This document shows, one piece after another, positions 8,203 through 16,036 of a stretch of 64,000 nucleotides of DNA. The position numbers and the translations under genes are program-made. The notes beneath the pieces are model-generated. The model was not told the DNA's origin, did not search any database, and worked only from the letters and a program-made list of their open reading frames with translations. The stretch's first letter is position 1. Every line of letters begins with the position of its first letter. The stretch is from Neorhizobium galegae (GTDB lineage Bacteria > Pseudomonadota > Alphaproteobacteria > Rhizobiales > Rhizobiaceae). The stretch spans positions 4,129,001-4,193,000 of the forward strand of contig NZ_CP090095.1 in the NCBI RefSeq assembly GCF_021391675.1. Reading direction: 5' to 3'.

Positions 8203-9387
8203 TCACATCCGAAGGCCGGGAACGGCGAGGGGATTGTCTTCCAGCGCCGCACGGTCCGGCCGGTCGACGCGGGGCTCGCCCGTAAACGCCGCGAAAAGAT
8301 CCGTGACGAAGGCTTCCTCCAACCCTTGAGTGATCAGCACCATGCGGGTGCGCCGGTCGGAGCCGTCGGGCCATTTCGGCAGGCGCTGCGGCGGGTGGAA
8401 GACGCTCTGCACCCCATGCAGCACCAGCGGCCGATCCGGGTTGTCGGAGAGCGCCACGATCGCCTTCATCCTGAGCAGCTTCTCGCCGTGGGCCGAGCGC
8501 AGCAGGTCGATGAACATCTCGATCGCCATCGGATCGATCGGCTTGTCGTGGATGATCGAGAAGGAGCGGATGTCGTCGCCGTGACGGTTCACGTCGTGAT
8601 GATGGTGGTGGTGCCCATGATGGCCATGTCCGTGGTGCTCATGGCCATGGTGATGATCATCGTGGTGGTCGTGACCATGATCGTGATGATGATGCTCTTC
8701 GGTGTCATTCGCCAGCTCATCGTGCAGCCAGCGGTCCACGTCGGCGATCTTCGTCGCGGGGTCGTAGAGGCCGTTCACCAGAATGGCAGCGGTGCCGGCC
8801 TCCTCGCTGTCTCCATCGATGACCAGCGCCCGCGGATTGAGCGCGGCGAGCCGGCTTTTCAGCGCCGCCAGCTGGGACGCATCCGCCATCGAAAGCTTCG
8901 AGATGATCAGCCGGTCGGCCACCGCCACCTGCTTCACGGCCTCCTGATGACGGTCGAGCGTCGAAACGCCGTTCACCGCATCGACCACGGTGATGACGCC
9001 GTCGAGCTCGAAATTCTGCGCGATGACCGGATTGCCCATCACCGACTGCATGACCGGCGCCGGGTCCGCAAGGCCCGTGGTTTCGATCACGATGCGGCGG
9101 ATCGGCCTCAGCCGGCCCGTCTGGATGCCGTCCATGATCGAAGCGAGCGAATCCACCAGCTCGCCGCGCACCGTGCAGCAGAGGCAGCCATTGGCGATCT
9201 CCACCAGCGCATCGCCGGAAGCCTCGACCAGGAAATTGTCGATCCCGACCTCGCCGAACTCGTTGATGATCACGGCCGTATCACTGGTGCCGGGATCCTT
9301 GAGGATACGGTTCAGCAGGGTCGATTTTCCTGCGCCGAGAAAGCCGGTGAGGATGGAAACCGGAATCCGGCTGCGAGGAGAAGACAT
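8203..9387 (-). CDS. CobW/COG0523 family GTPase, putative metallochaperone
   Basis: This encodes 394 residues from the ATG at 9387. The N-terminal G domain has the P-loop GFLGAGKST and the CxCC metal motif in NGCLCCTVRGEL. It also has the INEFGEVGID switch and the ETTGLADPAPV segment. Residues about 225-270 form a loop with more than 20 histidines and interspersed Asp, which would bind Zn, Co or Ni. A CobW C-terminal domain follows. COG0523 proteins deliver or insert metals, and which metal is used here is unknown. It follows the D,D-carboxypeptidase by 13 bases on the same strand. The frame is open further upstream, but that part is carboxypeptidase DNA. Confidence 0.9.
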   Translation of the reverse strand: MSSPRSRIPVSILTGFLGAGKSTLLNRILKDPGTSDTAVIINEFGEVGIDNFLVEASGDALVEIANGCLCCTVRGELVDSLASIMDGIQTGRLRPIRRIVIETTGLADPAPVMQSVMGNPVIAQNFELDGVITVVDAVNGVSTLDRHQEAVKQVAVADRLIISKLSMADASQLAALKSRLAALNPRALVIDGDSEEAGTAAILVNGLYDPATKIADVDRWLHDELANDTEEHHHHDHGHDHHDDHHHGHEHHGHGHHGHHHHHHDVNRHGDDIRSFSIIHDKPIDPMAIEMFIDLLRSAHGEKLLRMKAIVALSDNPDRPLVLHGVQSVFHPPQRLPKWPDGSDRRTRMVLITQGLEEAFVTDLFAAFTGEPRVDRPDRAALEDNPLAVPGLRM

Positions 9388-9400
9388 GACCTGTTCTCGT

Positions 9401-10498
9401 TCAGAATGTCGGGCGCGGCTGCGGGATCGGCACGTTGGCGATCTCGTTCTTGCCCTTGGTTGAGGCGATCTGCTCGCTGCCGGGAATAAGGCCGGCGAAG
9501 CTGTAGACCGGCGGGCGGTCCATCTCGTGGATATAGGGCGAATGCTGGACAGTGCGGCCGGCATCGTCACGGGTTTCGCTGCGCACCTTGGCCGCCTGCG
9601 GATTGCAGATCGTGGCGCTGACGTCGTTGACCTCGGCCATGTCTCCATAAGGCTGCAGCGATGTCAGCGGCACGCCCTGGTTCCACGGCGAGGTCAGTCC
9701 CTGCTGCAGAAGGTTGGCCGTGTCGTCGGCGCGGCCGGCAAGGCTGTCGGAGCCCAGCACCACGGAGATCACCGTGCGGCCGTCGCGCGTCGCCGAACCG
9801 ACCTGATTGAAGCCGGAGGCGCAGATGAAGCCGGTCTTCATCCCGTCGGCGCCATCGAAACGGCCAATCAGCGTATTGAAGTTCGGATATTGCTTGGCGC
9901 CGGTATCGATGCCCTCGAGCGAAAAATAGCTCTGGTATTCCGGAAAATCCTGCTTGAGGCGCAGCGTCAGCAACGCAAGATCGCGCGCCGTCGAATACTG
10001 GCCCTTGCCGGGCAGACCGTGGGGATTGATATAGCGCGTCGAGGTCATGCCGAGCGACTGGGCCTGACTGTTCATCATCGCCACGAATTGGTCGAGCGAG
10101 CCGCCGACTGTCTCGGCGACCGCGACCGCCACGTCGTTGGCCGACTTGACGAGCAGGATTTTCAAGGCGCTGTCCATGGTGAGCTTGGAGCCCGGCTTGA
10201 AATACATCTTGCTCGCCGGCTGATCGGTCGCCTTCCTGCTCATGACGACAGGCGTATCGAGCGTAAGCCTGCCGGACTTCAACGCCTTGAAGGTCACGTA
10301 TGCGGTCATCAGCTTGGTCAGCGAAGCCGGATACCACTTCAGGAACGCGTCCTCATGGGCGATCACCTTGCCGGTCCTGGCGTCGATCACCATCTTGGGA
10401 TTGGCGGCGGCGCTTCCTGCGGATACGAAAAGCCCAATGGCCGTAACAGCAGAAATCAGCCGGGTTGCGGACACGGATCGGAGGCTTGAAGTCGGCAA
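9401..10498 (-). CDS. D-alanyl-D-alanine carboxypeptidase (PBP5/6-type)
   Basis: This 365-residue periplasmic protein has a signal peptide at about residues 1-31 ending near SAGSAAAN. The penicillin-binding motifs are SxxK in PASLTKLMTAY, SxN in KSANDVAVAVAE and KTG in GMKTGFICAS. The enzyme trims the terminal D-Ala from peptidoglycan pentapeptides. A C-terminal PBP5-like beta domain and an amphipathic anchor are not obvious, and the tail is short and Pro-rich. It is divergent from the amidohydrolase and upstream of the CobW GTPase in a likely two-gene unit. Confidence 0.92.
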   Translation of the reverse strand: MPTSSLRSVSATRLISAVTAIGLFVSAGSAAANPKMVIDARTGKVIAHEDAFLKWYPASLTKLMTAYVTFKALKSGRLTLDTPVVMSRKATDQPASKMYFKPGSKLTMDSALKILLVKSANDVAVAVAETVGGSLDQFVAMMNSQAQSLGMTSTRYINPHGLPGKGQYSTARDLALLTLRLKQDFPEYQSYFSLEGIDTGAKQYPNFNTLIGRFDGADGMKTGFICASGFNQVGSATRDGRTVISVVLGSDSLAGRADDTANLLQQGLTSPWNQGVPLTSLQPYGDMAEVNDVSATICNPQAAKVRSETRDDAGRTVQHSPYIHEMDRPPVYSFAGLIPGSEQIASTKGKNEIANVPIPQPRPTF

Positions 10499-10572
10499 GG
10501 GTGTCCCTCGTTGTTGCGGCTTTAACGAGTGTGGCGCATATGCGGCCTATGTGGCCAAGCAATGGCAAAGAA

Positions 10573-10589
10573 GATTGATTACGTCAATC
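10573..10589. promoter_or_regulatory. Candidate operator palindrome in a divergent intergenic region
   Basis: GATTGA and TCAATC form a perfect 6-bp inverted repeat around the spacer TTACG. It lies 74 bases before the carboxypeptidase start and 68 bases before the amidohydrolase start. The position suits a shared regulator, but no specific protein can be named. The half-sites resemble an FNR box shortened by one base. Confidence 0.3.
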
Positions 10590-10656
10590 ATGACAGGCAC
10601 ACTCCGGGCGGGAGGACTTGTCATAACCGCGTGACCAGCCAGCAACAGGGAACATT

Positions 10657-11820
10657 ATGCCGATTTTGAACCGAGCCGCCGAACTTCAGGGCGAAGTCAG
10701 CGAGTGGCGACGATATCTTCATGAAAATCCTGAGATTCTTTACGAGGTCGAGAACACCGCCTCGTTCGTGGAGCAGAAGCTGAAGGAATTCGGCGTCGAC
10801 GAAGTCGTGCCGGGCATCGGCCGCACAGGCGTCGTCGGCATCATTCGCGGAAAGGGCCCGGGCGGCCGCACGATCGGGCTCCGCGCCGATATGGACGCGC
10901 TGCCGCTCACCGAAATCACCGGCAAACCCTGGGCTTCGAAGGTCCCCGGCAAGATGCACGCCTGCGGCCATGACGGGCACACGTCGATGCTCCTGGGTGC
11001 GGCGAAATACCTCGCGGAAACCCGCAATTTCAACGGCAGCGTCGCGCTGATCTTCCAGCCCGCCGAAGAGGGTGGCGCCGGCGCGCTCGCCATGGTCGAC
11101 GACGGCATGATGGAGCGTTTCGGTATCGATGAGGTCTACGGCATGCACAATATGCCGGGCATCCCGCTCGGCCAGTTCGCCATCCGCAAGGGCGGCATCA
11201 TGGCGGCGCCCGACCGCTTCACCATCACCATCAAGGGCCGCGGCGGCCATGCGGCCCAGCCGCACAAGACCATCGACCCGATCTTCATCGGTTCGCAGCT
11301 GGTCGGCAGCCTGCAGGCGATCGCCGCCCGCAATGCCGACCCGGTCCACTCGATCGTCATCTCGGTGACCCGCTTCGACGCCGGCACGGCGTATAACATC
11401 ATCCCCGACCAGGCGACGCTCTGGGGCACGGTCCGGACGCTCAGCGAGGAGACCCGCGATCTTGCTGAAAACCGCATCCACCAGATCGTCGACGGCATCG
11501 TCAGCGCCCATGGGGCCGAGGCCGAGATCGATTATTACCGCCAGTGCCCGGTCACCTTCAACCATGACCTCGAAACCGAGCACGCGATCGGCGTAGCGGC
11601 AGACGTGGTCGGCGCTTCGAACGTCGATACCAATGTCGAGCCGACCATGGCCGGCGAAGACTTCGCCTTCATGCTGAAACGCCGCCCCGGCGCCTTCATC
11701 TTCATCGGCAACGGCGATACGGCCGCCCTCCACAACCCGCATTACGATTTCGACGACGAGGCGATTTCCTACGGCATTTCCTACTGGGTGCGGCTTGCCG
11801 AACAGCGGTTGACGGAATGA
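10657..11820 (+). CDS. M20-family amidohydrolase (hippurate hydrolase-like)
   Basis: This 387-residue protein belongs to the M20D peptidase/amidohydrolase family. Metal-binding segments are MHACGHDGHTSMLLG, FQPAEEGGAGA and the later GEDFAFML, with the catalytic Glu in AEEGG. Family members hydrolyse N-acyl amino acids, hippurate or indole-3-acetyl conjugates, and the substrate is not decidable here. The protein looks cytoplasmic. A strong hairpin follows directly, and then the tRNA used by the prophage. Confidence 0.92.
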   Translation: MPILNRAAELQGEVSEWRRYLHENPEILYEVENTASFVEQKLKEFGVDEVVPGIGRTGVVGIIRGKGPGGRTIGLRADMDALPLTEITGKPWASKVPGKMHACGHDGHTSMLLGAAKYLAETRNFNGSVALIFQPAEEGGAGALAMVDDGMMERFGIDEVYGMHNMPGIPLGQFAIRKGGIMAAPDRFTITIKGRGGHAAQPHKTIDPIFIGSQLVGSLQAIAARNADPVHSIVISVTRFDAGTAYNIIPDQATLWGTVRTLSEETRDLAENRIHQIVDGIVSAHGAEAEIDYYRQCPVTFNHDLETEHAIGVAADVVGASNVDTNVEPTMAGEDFAFMLKRRPGAFIFIGNGDTAALHNPHYDFDDEAISYGISYWVRLAEQRLTE

Positions 11821-11824
11821 CGAG

Positions 11825-11857
11825 ACAAAAGGCTTGGCTAAACGCCTCGCCTTTTGT
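11825..11857 (+). terminator. Stem-loop after the amidohydrolase gene
   Basis: ACAAAAGGC (11825-11833) pairs perfectly with GCCTTTTGT (11849-11857). The 3' arm itself supplies the T run. It lies four bases after the amidohydrolase stop and 16 bases before the tRNA, so it likely separates the two transcripts. Confidence 0.7.
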
Positions 11858-11873
11858 ATGGAATTCCTCACGT

Positions 11874-11950
11874 GGTCCCATAGCTCAGCAGGATAGAGCG
11901 CAGGATTCCTAATCCTGAGGCCGATGGTTCGAATCCATCTGGGATCACCA
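11874..11950 (+). tRNA. tRNA-Arg (anticodon CCT), intact, prophage target
   Basis: The gene is 77 nt including an encoded CCA. The acceptor GGTCCCA pairs with TGGGATC. The anticodon stem CAGGA/TCCTG holds the loop TTCCTAA, giving CCT, and the T-arm is GATGG-TTCGAAT-CCATC. The 3' part from 11906 is duplicated at 55833-55877, so this is the attB gene of the prophage. The integrated element restores the whole tRNA on this side. Confidence 0.97.
11906..11950 (+). repeat. attL: left attachment copy (tRNA 3' part)
   Basis: These 45 bases, from the anticodon loop to the CCA end, recur at 55833-55877 with a single difference: G in the T-loop here and A there. Identity ends at TTCC on the left and after CCA on the right. 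The direct repeat bounds an element with its own integrase. Confidence 0.93.
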
Positions 11951-11987
11951 ACAAATTCAATAGCTTAATTGTTAAAATTGCGGAACC

Positions 11988-12084
11988 CATGTCGCGTTTG
12001 CCTTCCGGCAGGTTTCTTTGATTTACAGCCAATCCCCTGCGTTCACGGCGAATCCGTGCGACATGGATTGCAACATGCGACATG
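11988..12084. repeat. Candidate integrase arm-type sites beside attL
   Basis: The motif GCGACATG occurs as direct copies within TGCGACATG at 12057-12065 and 12076-12084, and inverted as CATGTCGC at 11988-11995. Short repeats close to the core are typical of arm sites bound by the N-terminal domain of tyrosine integrases. Related but imperfect words (GCAACATGG, GCGACAAT) lie just inside attR near 55780-55795. Confidence 0.35.
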
Positions 12085-12145
12085 CTCTGACACCCCCGAT
12101 TCGCTTTCGAGGAACGCCTCGCGGGTGCGGCTTTGAGGACGAGGG

Positions 12146-12388
12146 ATGACAACCGAGAAGGTTCCGGACCCAGCGCTGTTAGAATTCGTCCGTGCCCTCG
12201 CTAGGCGACAGGCTCGGATCGATGCTGCCGAGGGCATCCGATGGGACGACATCCATGAGGGCTACCGGGAAGATCCGTCTCCGGAGAACGCCGCCTTTGT
12301 GCTAGAACATATGACGCTTGCCTTGGATCTCGCATTCAACGTGCGCCGGGGCGCGCGGAAAGCGACAGCCCGGAAGGGGAAAAGGTGA
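12146..12388 (+). CDS. Hypothetical phage protein, left arm
   Basis: This encodes 80 residues that I do not recognise. It begins MTTEKVPDPALLEFVRALARR, is helical and charged, and ends in a basic tail (RKATARKGKR). GAGGACGAGGG directly before the ATG is the ribosome site. It is the first gene inside attL and is co-directional with the following small genes. Confidence 0.6.
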   Translation: MTTEKVPDPALLEFVRALARRQARIDAAEGIRWDDIHEGYREDPSPENAAFVLEHMTLALDLAFNVRRGARKATARKGKR

Positions 12389-12392
12389 GCCC

Positions 12393-12635
12393 ATGTCCCC
12401 GAAAGCGAAGCTGATCGTGCTGGTAGCGTTCAGGAAGAATGACGATGGGGATTTGGTGCCGGCATTCGATCCGCGCCAGATCGACACGGAAGAGCGGGCA
12501 AAGCGAGAGGCGCGGCTGATGGCAGACCAATATGCCGGCGTCGTCGCATGGAGCCGGGAAGCTGATCCGGCGATCGGGGAATATGGGCCGCCGGTGATTC
12601 TTTACCAGCATGGCGACTGCCCTGACTTCGAATAA
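12393..12635 (+). CDS. Hypothetical phage protein
   Basis: This 80-residue protein starts MSPKAKLIVLVAFRKNDDGD four bases after the previous stop, with AGGTGAG as the ribosome site. The N-terminal beta strands and the segment GVVAWSREADPAIGEYGPPVILYQHGD recall small proteins common in rhizobial prophages. Function is unknown. Confidence 0.6.
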   Translation: MSPKAKLIVLVAFRKNDDGDLVPAFDPRQIDTEERAKREARLMADQYAGVVAWSREADPAIGEYGPPVILYQHGDCPDFE

Positions 12636-12710
12636 TGAACTCGCCGAAAATCCATTTGGCTTTTTACGCGGCGCTGGCCATCTTTGTGATCTTTCACAAG
12701 GGCCTGAGTC

Positions 12711-12905
12711 TTGAGCGACAACAACGAACTACCCAGAGCCTACACGCCGAAAACCCTAGCTGAACGCTGGCTCTGTTCCGAGCGCCACGTCCGAAACCTA
12801 ATTGAAGGCGGCCATCTGCCTGCCTTCCGTCTCGGCGGCAAGCTCCTCCGTATTCGTGGGGAAGACGTCGAAGCGTTTGAGGCTGACGGCGGAATGAAGC
12901 TATAG
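12711..12905 (+). CDS. Helix-turn-helix excisionase-like protein
   Basis: This 64-residue protein starts with TTG. The pattern TPKTLAERWLCSERHVRNLI, then GGHLPAFRLGGKLLRIRGEDVEAF, is the winged-helix motif of MerR-like/HTH_17 excisionase-family proteins. It may be the recombination directionality factor, or one of several AlpA-like regulators in this arm. It lies near attL rather than next to the integrase. Confidence 0.7.
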   Translation: MSDNNELPRAYTPKTLAERWLCSERHVRNLIEGGHLPAFRLGGKLLRIRGEDVEAFEADGGMKL

Positions 12906-13007
12906 CTATCGATAAAGGGGCTCTCGTGATTGATCGCGAAATCTTTATCGCCGCGGGAGGAATGCGTACCTATCTAGTTCCCTCACGTCATATCGCAGGA
13001 GATTTGG

Positions 13008-13313
13008 ATGACTGCCGAATTCGGCCCATACATACAGATGCGCAAGCTCGCTCAGCAGATGGCAATCCAGTTTCAGAAGGATCCCGACATCGACCTGGCG
13101 CCTCTTCTTGCTCATTTCATGGATGAGGTCGAAGTGAATGTGGCTTCCGATCGCTTCGATCATTCAGGGTTCATGGAAAAGATCCGCGCGCCCTTGACGC
13201 TTGATGCTGAGGTGACATTAGACCAGCGCCGCAAGGAATTCCTAAAGGCCGTCGCGGACGCGCTTCAAGAACGCATTCAACGTGAGTTGAACGCGCCAAC
13301 CCTTTCCGCGTGA
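13008..13313 (+). CDS. Hypothetical phage protein
   Basis: This encodes 101 mostly helical, acidic residues starting MTAEFGPYIQMRKLAQQMAI. GGAGATTTGG before the ATG is a good ribosome site. No motif is recognised. It sits in the rightward run of small left-arm genes. Confidence 0.6.
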   Translation: MTAEFGPYIQMRKLAQQMAIQFQKDPDIDLAPLLAHFMDEVEVNVASDRFDHSGFMEKIRAPLTLDAEVTLDQRRKEFLKAVADALQERIQRELNAPTLSA

Positions 13314-13335
13314 CGTCGATAGCTACGACGTCGGC

Positions 13336-13635
13336 ATGAGCAAGCGACGACCTCCGACTTTTCCGCCTGACACCTGGCCACCACGCATGATGGCAGACAT
13401 GGCCGCTGCCTACTGCGGCGAGCGCCATGTTGAGGATTTCCTCGAGCGCGTCGGTACGACATATCCACAGCCGCGCGTGGTTGACACGACGAGGCGGAAG
13501 TTCTGGTATCGGGACGATCTGGACCGCGCCATGAACATTGGAGCGTCTGAAAGCTCATCAGGAATGGGAGCAGCGTTTCGTGCGAAGATCAGGGAAAAGC
13601 GAGCTACCGACCAATCTTCGAAGGTAAGCGAATGA
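13336..13635 (+). CDS. Putative DNA-binding protein of rhizobial prophages
   Basis: This 99-residue protein starts MSKRRPPTFPPDTWPPRMMA. The segment MMADMAAAYCGERHVEDFLERV followed by KFWYRDDLDRAM looks like a helix-turn-helix with a short wing. I recall similar short proteins in Rhizobiales integrated elements. Its stop overlaps the next start (ATGA at 13632), so the two are coupled. Confidence 0.6.
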   Translation: MSKRRPPTFPPDTWPPRMMADMAAAYCGERHVEDFLERVGTTYPQPRVVDTTRRKFWYRDDLDRAMNIGASESSSGMGAAFRAKIREKRATDQSSKVSE

Positions 13636-13880
13636 GGAAGATAGCCGACAGCCTGTCCTACCCGCCGCGCGGAATGTCCCGCGAGGAAGCCGCGCGCTAC
13701 GTCGGCGTCGGCACCACAAAGTTCGACGAGATGGTTGCTGACAAGCGGATGCCGAAGCCGCGCAAGATCGACGGCAGGGTCGTCTGGGACCGCATCGCAC
13801 TCGACGCCGCATTCTCGGATCTGCCATCTGAAGGCGGCAACATGATCGACGAGATACTGTCACGGCGGGAGAAGCTATGA
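13632..13880 (+). CDS. AlpA-like helix-turn-helix protein
   Basis: In these 82 residues the segment MSREEAARYVGVGTTKFDEM, then ADKRMPKPRKIDGRVVWDR, is the AlpA/HTH_17 pattern. It is probably a transcription factor of the left arm. It is coupled to both neighbours by ATGA overlaps. Confidence 0.7.
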   Translation: MRKIADSLSYPPRGMSREEAARYVGVGTTKFDEMVADKRMPKPRKIDGRVVWDRIALDAAFSDLPSEGGNMIDEILSRREKL

Positions 13881-14455
13881 CGCCCGAACGGTATGGATGG
13901 AACAAGGCGGCCGTCCGGATGGCTGCCGACGTCGCGCTTGAGAAGGGCGTCTCGGTGCGCCTGGAGCGTGATGGATCGATCACGGTGTCACCATTCGATC
14001 TTCCGATCATCTCAACCATTAAAGCTAAGCCCACCCGAGAGGAGGAGGGGGAAGCGGCTTGGGCTGAGTGGGATGCCAAGAGGGCACAGCAAGATCGAGG
14101 CGGCGGCCGAAAGCCTCGGAATGTCGCGGTATCCGCTGATGCCCCAGTTAAACCGAACATGAGGACGCTTCGATACGAAAACTATGAGGAGTGGGAAAAG
14201 CTATTCGTGAAGACGCCGTTAGGAAAACGCGAAGGCAAAGCGCTGGCGGAACTTGGCGACCACGGTCTCGACGACCCGATGGAAGTGGACCTGTTCACGG
14301 AATTCGGTCACAATACCGCGCAGCGACTCTGGCTCCGAGGCCTTATTGATTTCAAGCCCGACACTAACGGTAGCCCGGCGCCTGCCGCAGTTTGGTTGAC
14401 TGATGCCGGCAAGGCTGCATTCAAATCGCTGAAGCGAGACCCAGAGGGGCATTGA
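13877..14455 (+). CDS. Hypothetical phage protein
   Basis: This encodes 192 residues starting MTPERYGWNKAAVRMAADVA. The central part (about 50-95) is charged and low in complexity. The C-terminal part, with a region ending VWLTDAGKAAFKSL, resembles a winged-helix end. It is coupled to the AlpA-like gene by a 4-base overlap. The family is not recognised. Confidence 0.6.
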   Translation: MTPERYGWNKAAVRMAADVALEKGVSVRLERDGSITVSPFDLPIISTIKAKPTREEEGEAAWAEWDAKRAQQDRGGGRKPRNVAVSADAPVKPNMRTLRYENYEEWEKLFVKTPLGKREGKALAELGDHGLDDPMEVDLFTEFGHNTAQRLWLRGLIDFKPDTNGSPAPAAVWLTDAGKAAFKSLKRDPEGH

Positions 14456-14676
14456 TGACGCGCGCCGCATTCCGCCAGGCCGACCTTGAGCGCATCTTCC
14501 GCGCTGCGAAAGCGACCGGATCGGCCGTCCAGATTGATATGCGAACCCTCGTGATAACTGTTCTCCCAGTCCTCACAGAGGCGCCGGTCGCAACGCGGAA
14601 CGGACTGAGGTACGGAAGTGAAAACTGGGGAGACGACGACTCGGGTGGAAAGCTTCCAGACGATTTTGCCCTCTAA
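14455..14676 (+). CDS. Small phage protein whose stop codon was remade by IS insertion
   Basis: From the ATG at 14455 this encodes 73 residues beginning MTRAAFRQADLERIFRAAKA, a helical N-terminus seen in many rhizobial prophage ORFs. It ends GKLPDDFAL. The TA target of the downstream IS is the first two bases of the stop. With the IS present the stop is TAA, and without it the stop would be TAG (15720-15722). The product is therefore unchanged by the insertion. Confidence 0.65.
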   Translation: MTRAAFRQADLERIFRAAKATGSAVQIDMRTLVITVLPVLTEAPVATRNGLRYGSENWGDDDSGGKLPDDFAL

Positions 14677-15719
14677 AGCGTGTCGCGTTTAATCTGCCTC
14701 GTATCCTGCGGCTTTGAAGTAGTTTCTGCATTCTGTGACGGAGAAGAGATTGCAGATTTCGCCGAGGGCTTGCGTGATGGCATCGAAGCTGCGGGCAGCC
14801 CGCTTTCGCAGCAGCGTCTTGAGTTTTGAGAAGGCCATCTCTATGGGATTGAGGTCGGGACTATAGGGCGGCAGAAACAGCAGCCAGGCTCCCTTTGCCC
14901 TGACCAGTTCTTCGGCCCGTTCGCTCTTATGAAAGGCGACATTGTCGAGAATGACGACGTCTCCAGGCGACAGGTTCGGCGCGAGTTGGGTCTCTATCCA
15001 CGCCTCGAAGATGCGGGCGTTCATCGGCCTGTCAACGATCCAGGGGGCAACCATGCCATGGGATCGCAGCCCGGCGATGAAGGTTTGGGATTTCCACGAA
15101 CCGAAGGGTGAATGCGTTCGATAGCGCTGCCCTCGCGCAGACCATCCCGACCGCTTCGTCAGCTTTGTGTTCGTCGATGTCTCGTCGATAAAAACCAGCC
15201 GGGCCAATCCTTTGTTGAAGAAAGGCTTGCGCCGTGCGGTCCACAGTTCACGCGCCCGCGCGATCTCCGGGCGCAACTGCTCGGCGGCCTGCAGGCTTTT
15301 TTTTATGGCTCAACCCAAGCCGATGCAGAAGCCGTCCGACACTGGAGCGATGGACGATGACGCCACGTCCGCAAAGTTCCACGCAAAGCTCGTCCAGCGT
15401 CAGTTCGCCATTCTGTGCCAGCCGCTCTCCAACCCACGCGTGCTGTGCCGAAAGCTTACCGCCGCCAAGGTGCCCCTGCCGGCGCGGCGAAAGCGAACCT
15501 GTCTCGCGCTTCAGGATCACCAGATCGTTCACGAAACGCGGCGACACCCGAAAATGCCGGGCGGCCTCCCGATGCCCATGGCCTTCTTCCACTAACGCTA
15601 CGACACGCTCACGCAACGCAATCGGATGTGACTTGCCCATGGCGATCTCCCTTCACATCAAAGGGAATCACGGATGGACTGATTTGAGAACCATGAATCG
15701 CAAAAACAGCGACACGCTT
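14676..15719 (-). mobile_element. IS630-family insertion sequence
   Basis: The element is 1044 bp, with perfect 11-bp terminal inverted repeats AAGCGTGTCGC at 14676-14686 and, inverted, 15709-15719. A TA duplication flanks it at 14674-14675 and 15720-15721, as expected for IS630/Tc1-type elements. The single transposase gene is on the minus strand. The ends and TA duplication are intact, so the copy looks recent. Confidence 0.93.
14689..15640 (-). CDS. IS630 transposase, two ORFs joined by -1 frameshift
   Basis: The first ORF (15640 to 15248) holds the N-terminal helix-turn-helix, with MGKSHPIALRERVVALVEEG then the AARHFRVSPRFV recognition helix. The second ORF holds the DDE domain, with its acidic residues in LVFIDETST, VVILDNVAFHK and PDLNPIEMAFSK. 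They overlap at a run of eight A (minus strand; plus 15297-15304). A -1 slip there continues as KKSLQAAEQLRPEI, the usual IS630 junction. The fused product is about 320 residues. Confidence 0.9.
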
Positions 15720-15775
15720 TAGCATGACTCCCGCGTGCATCGTGGCCCGTTGCTCGGGCAGGGTGAGGACGAGCG

Positions 15776-15964
15776 ATGGGTGAATGGTCTGAGGCGATCG
15801 AAGACGGCGTGATATGTCCAGGCTGTAAAGGCTATTTGATCGATGAACACGGAAATCGGTTCACATGTGACTGCCCACCCGTGGTGAAACCGGTTGGAAA
15901 CTCCGCGCTGGTGCGATCGCCTGGATCCGACAAGCTCGGCCCCAACTGGCTACCGCCTCGTTAG
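15776..15964 (+). CDS. Small zinc-ribbon-like phage protein
   Basis: This encodes 62 residues. CPGCKGYLIDEHGNRFTCDC forms a CxxC...CxC pattern that could bind one zinc. It lies just beyond the IS and was probably next to the 14455 gene before insertion. Function is unknown. Confidence 0.5.
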   Translation: MGEWSEAIEDGVICPGCKGYLIDEHGNRFTCDCPPVVKPVGNSALVRSPGSDKLGPNWLPPR

Positions 15965-16036
15965 CCGCCCGGCTCGTGGTCGGCCACTGGATGCCTGCCG
16001 GGTTGCCGACAGCGAGGGGGACTCTATTTCCCCTCT

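Noticed and set aside
8580..8700. Met/Val-rich repeats on the plus strand
   Set aside because: They are the antisense reading of the His codons in the CobW loop.
9388..9648. Upstream extension of the CobW GTPase frame
   Set aside because: It overlaps the 3' end of the carboxypeptidase and reads as Arg/Ser-rich noise. The start at 9387 is followed at once by the P-loop.
12926..13126. Short plus-strand frame beginning at a GTG
   Set aside because: It overlaps the better-supported gene at 13008 in another frame and has a shadow-like C-terminus.
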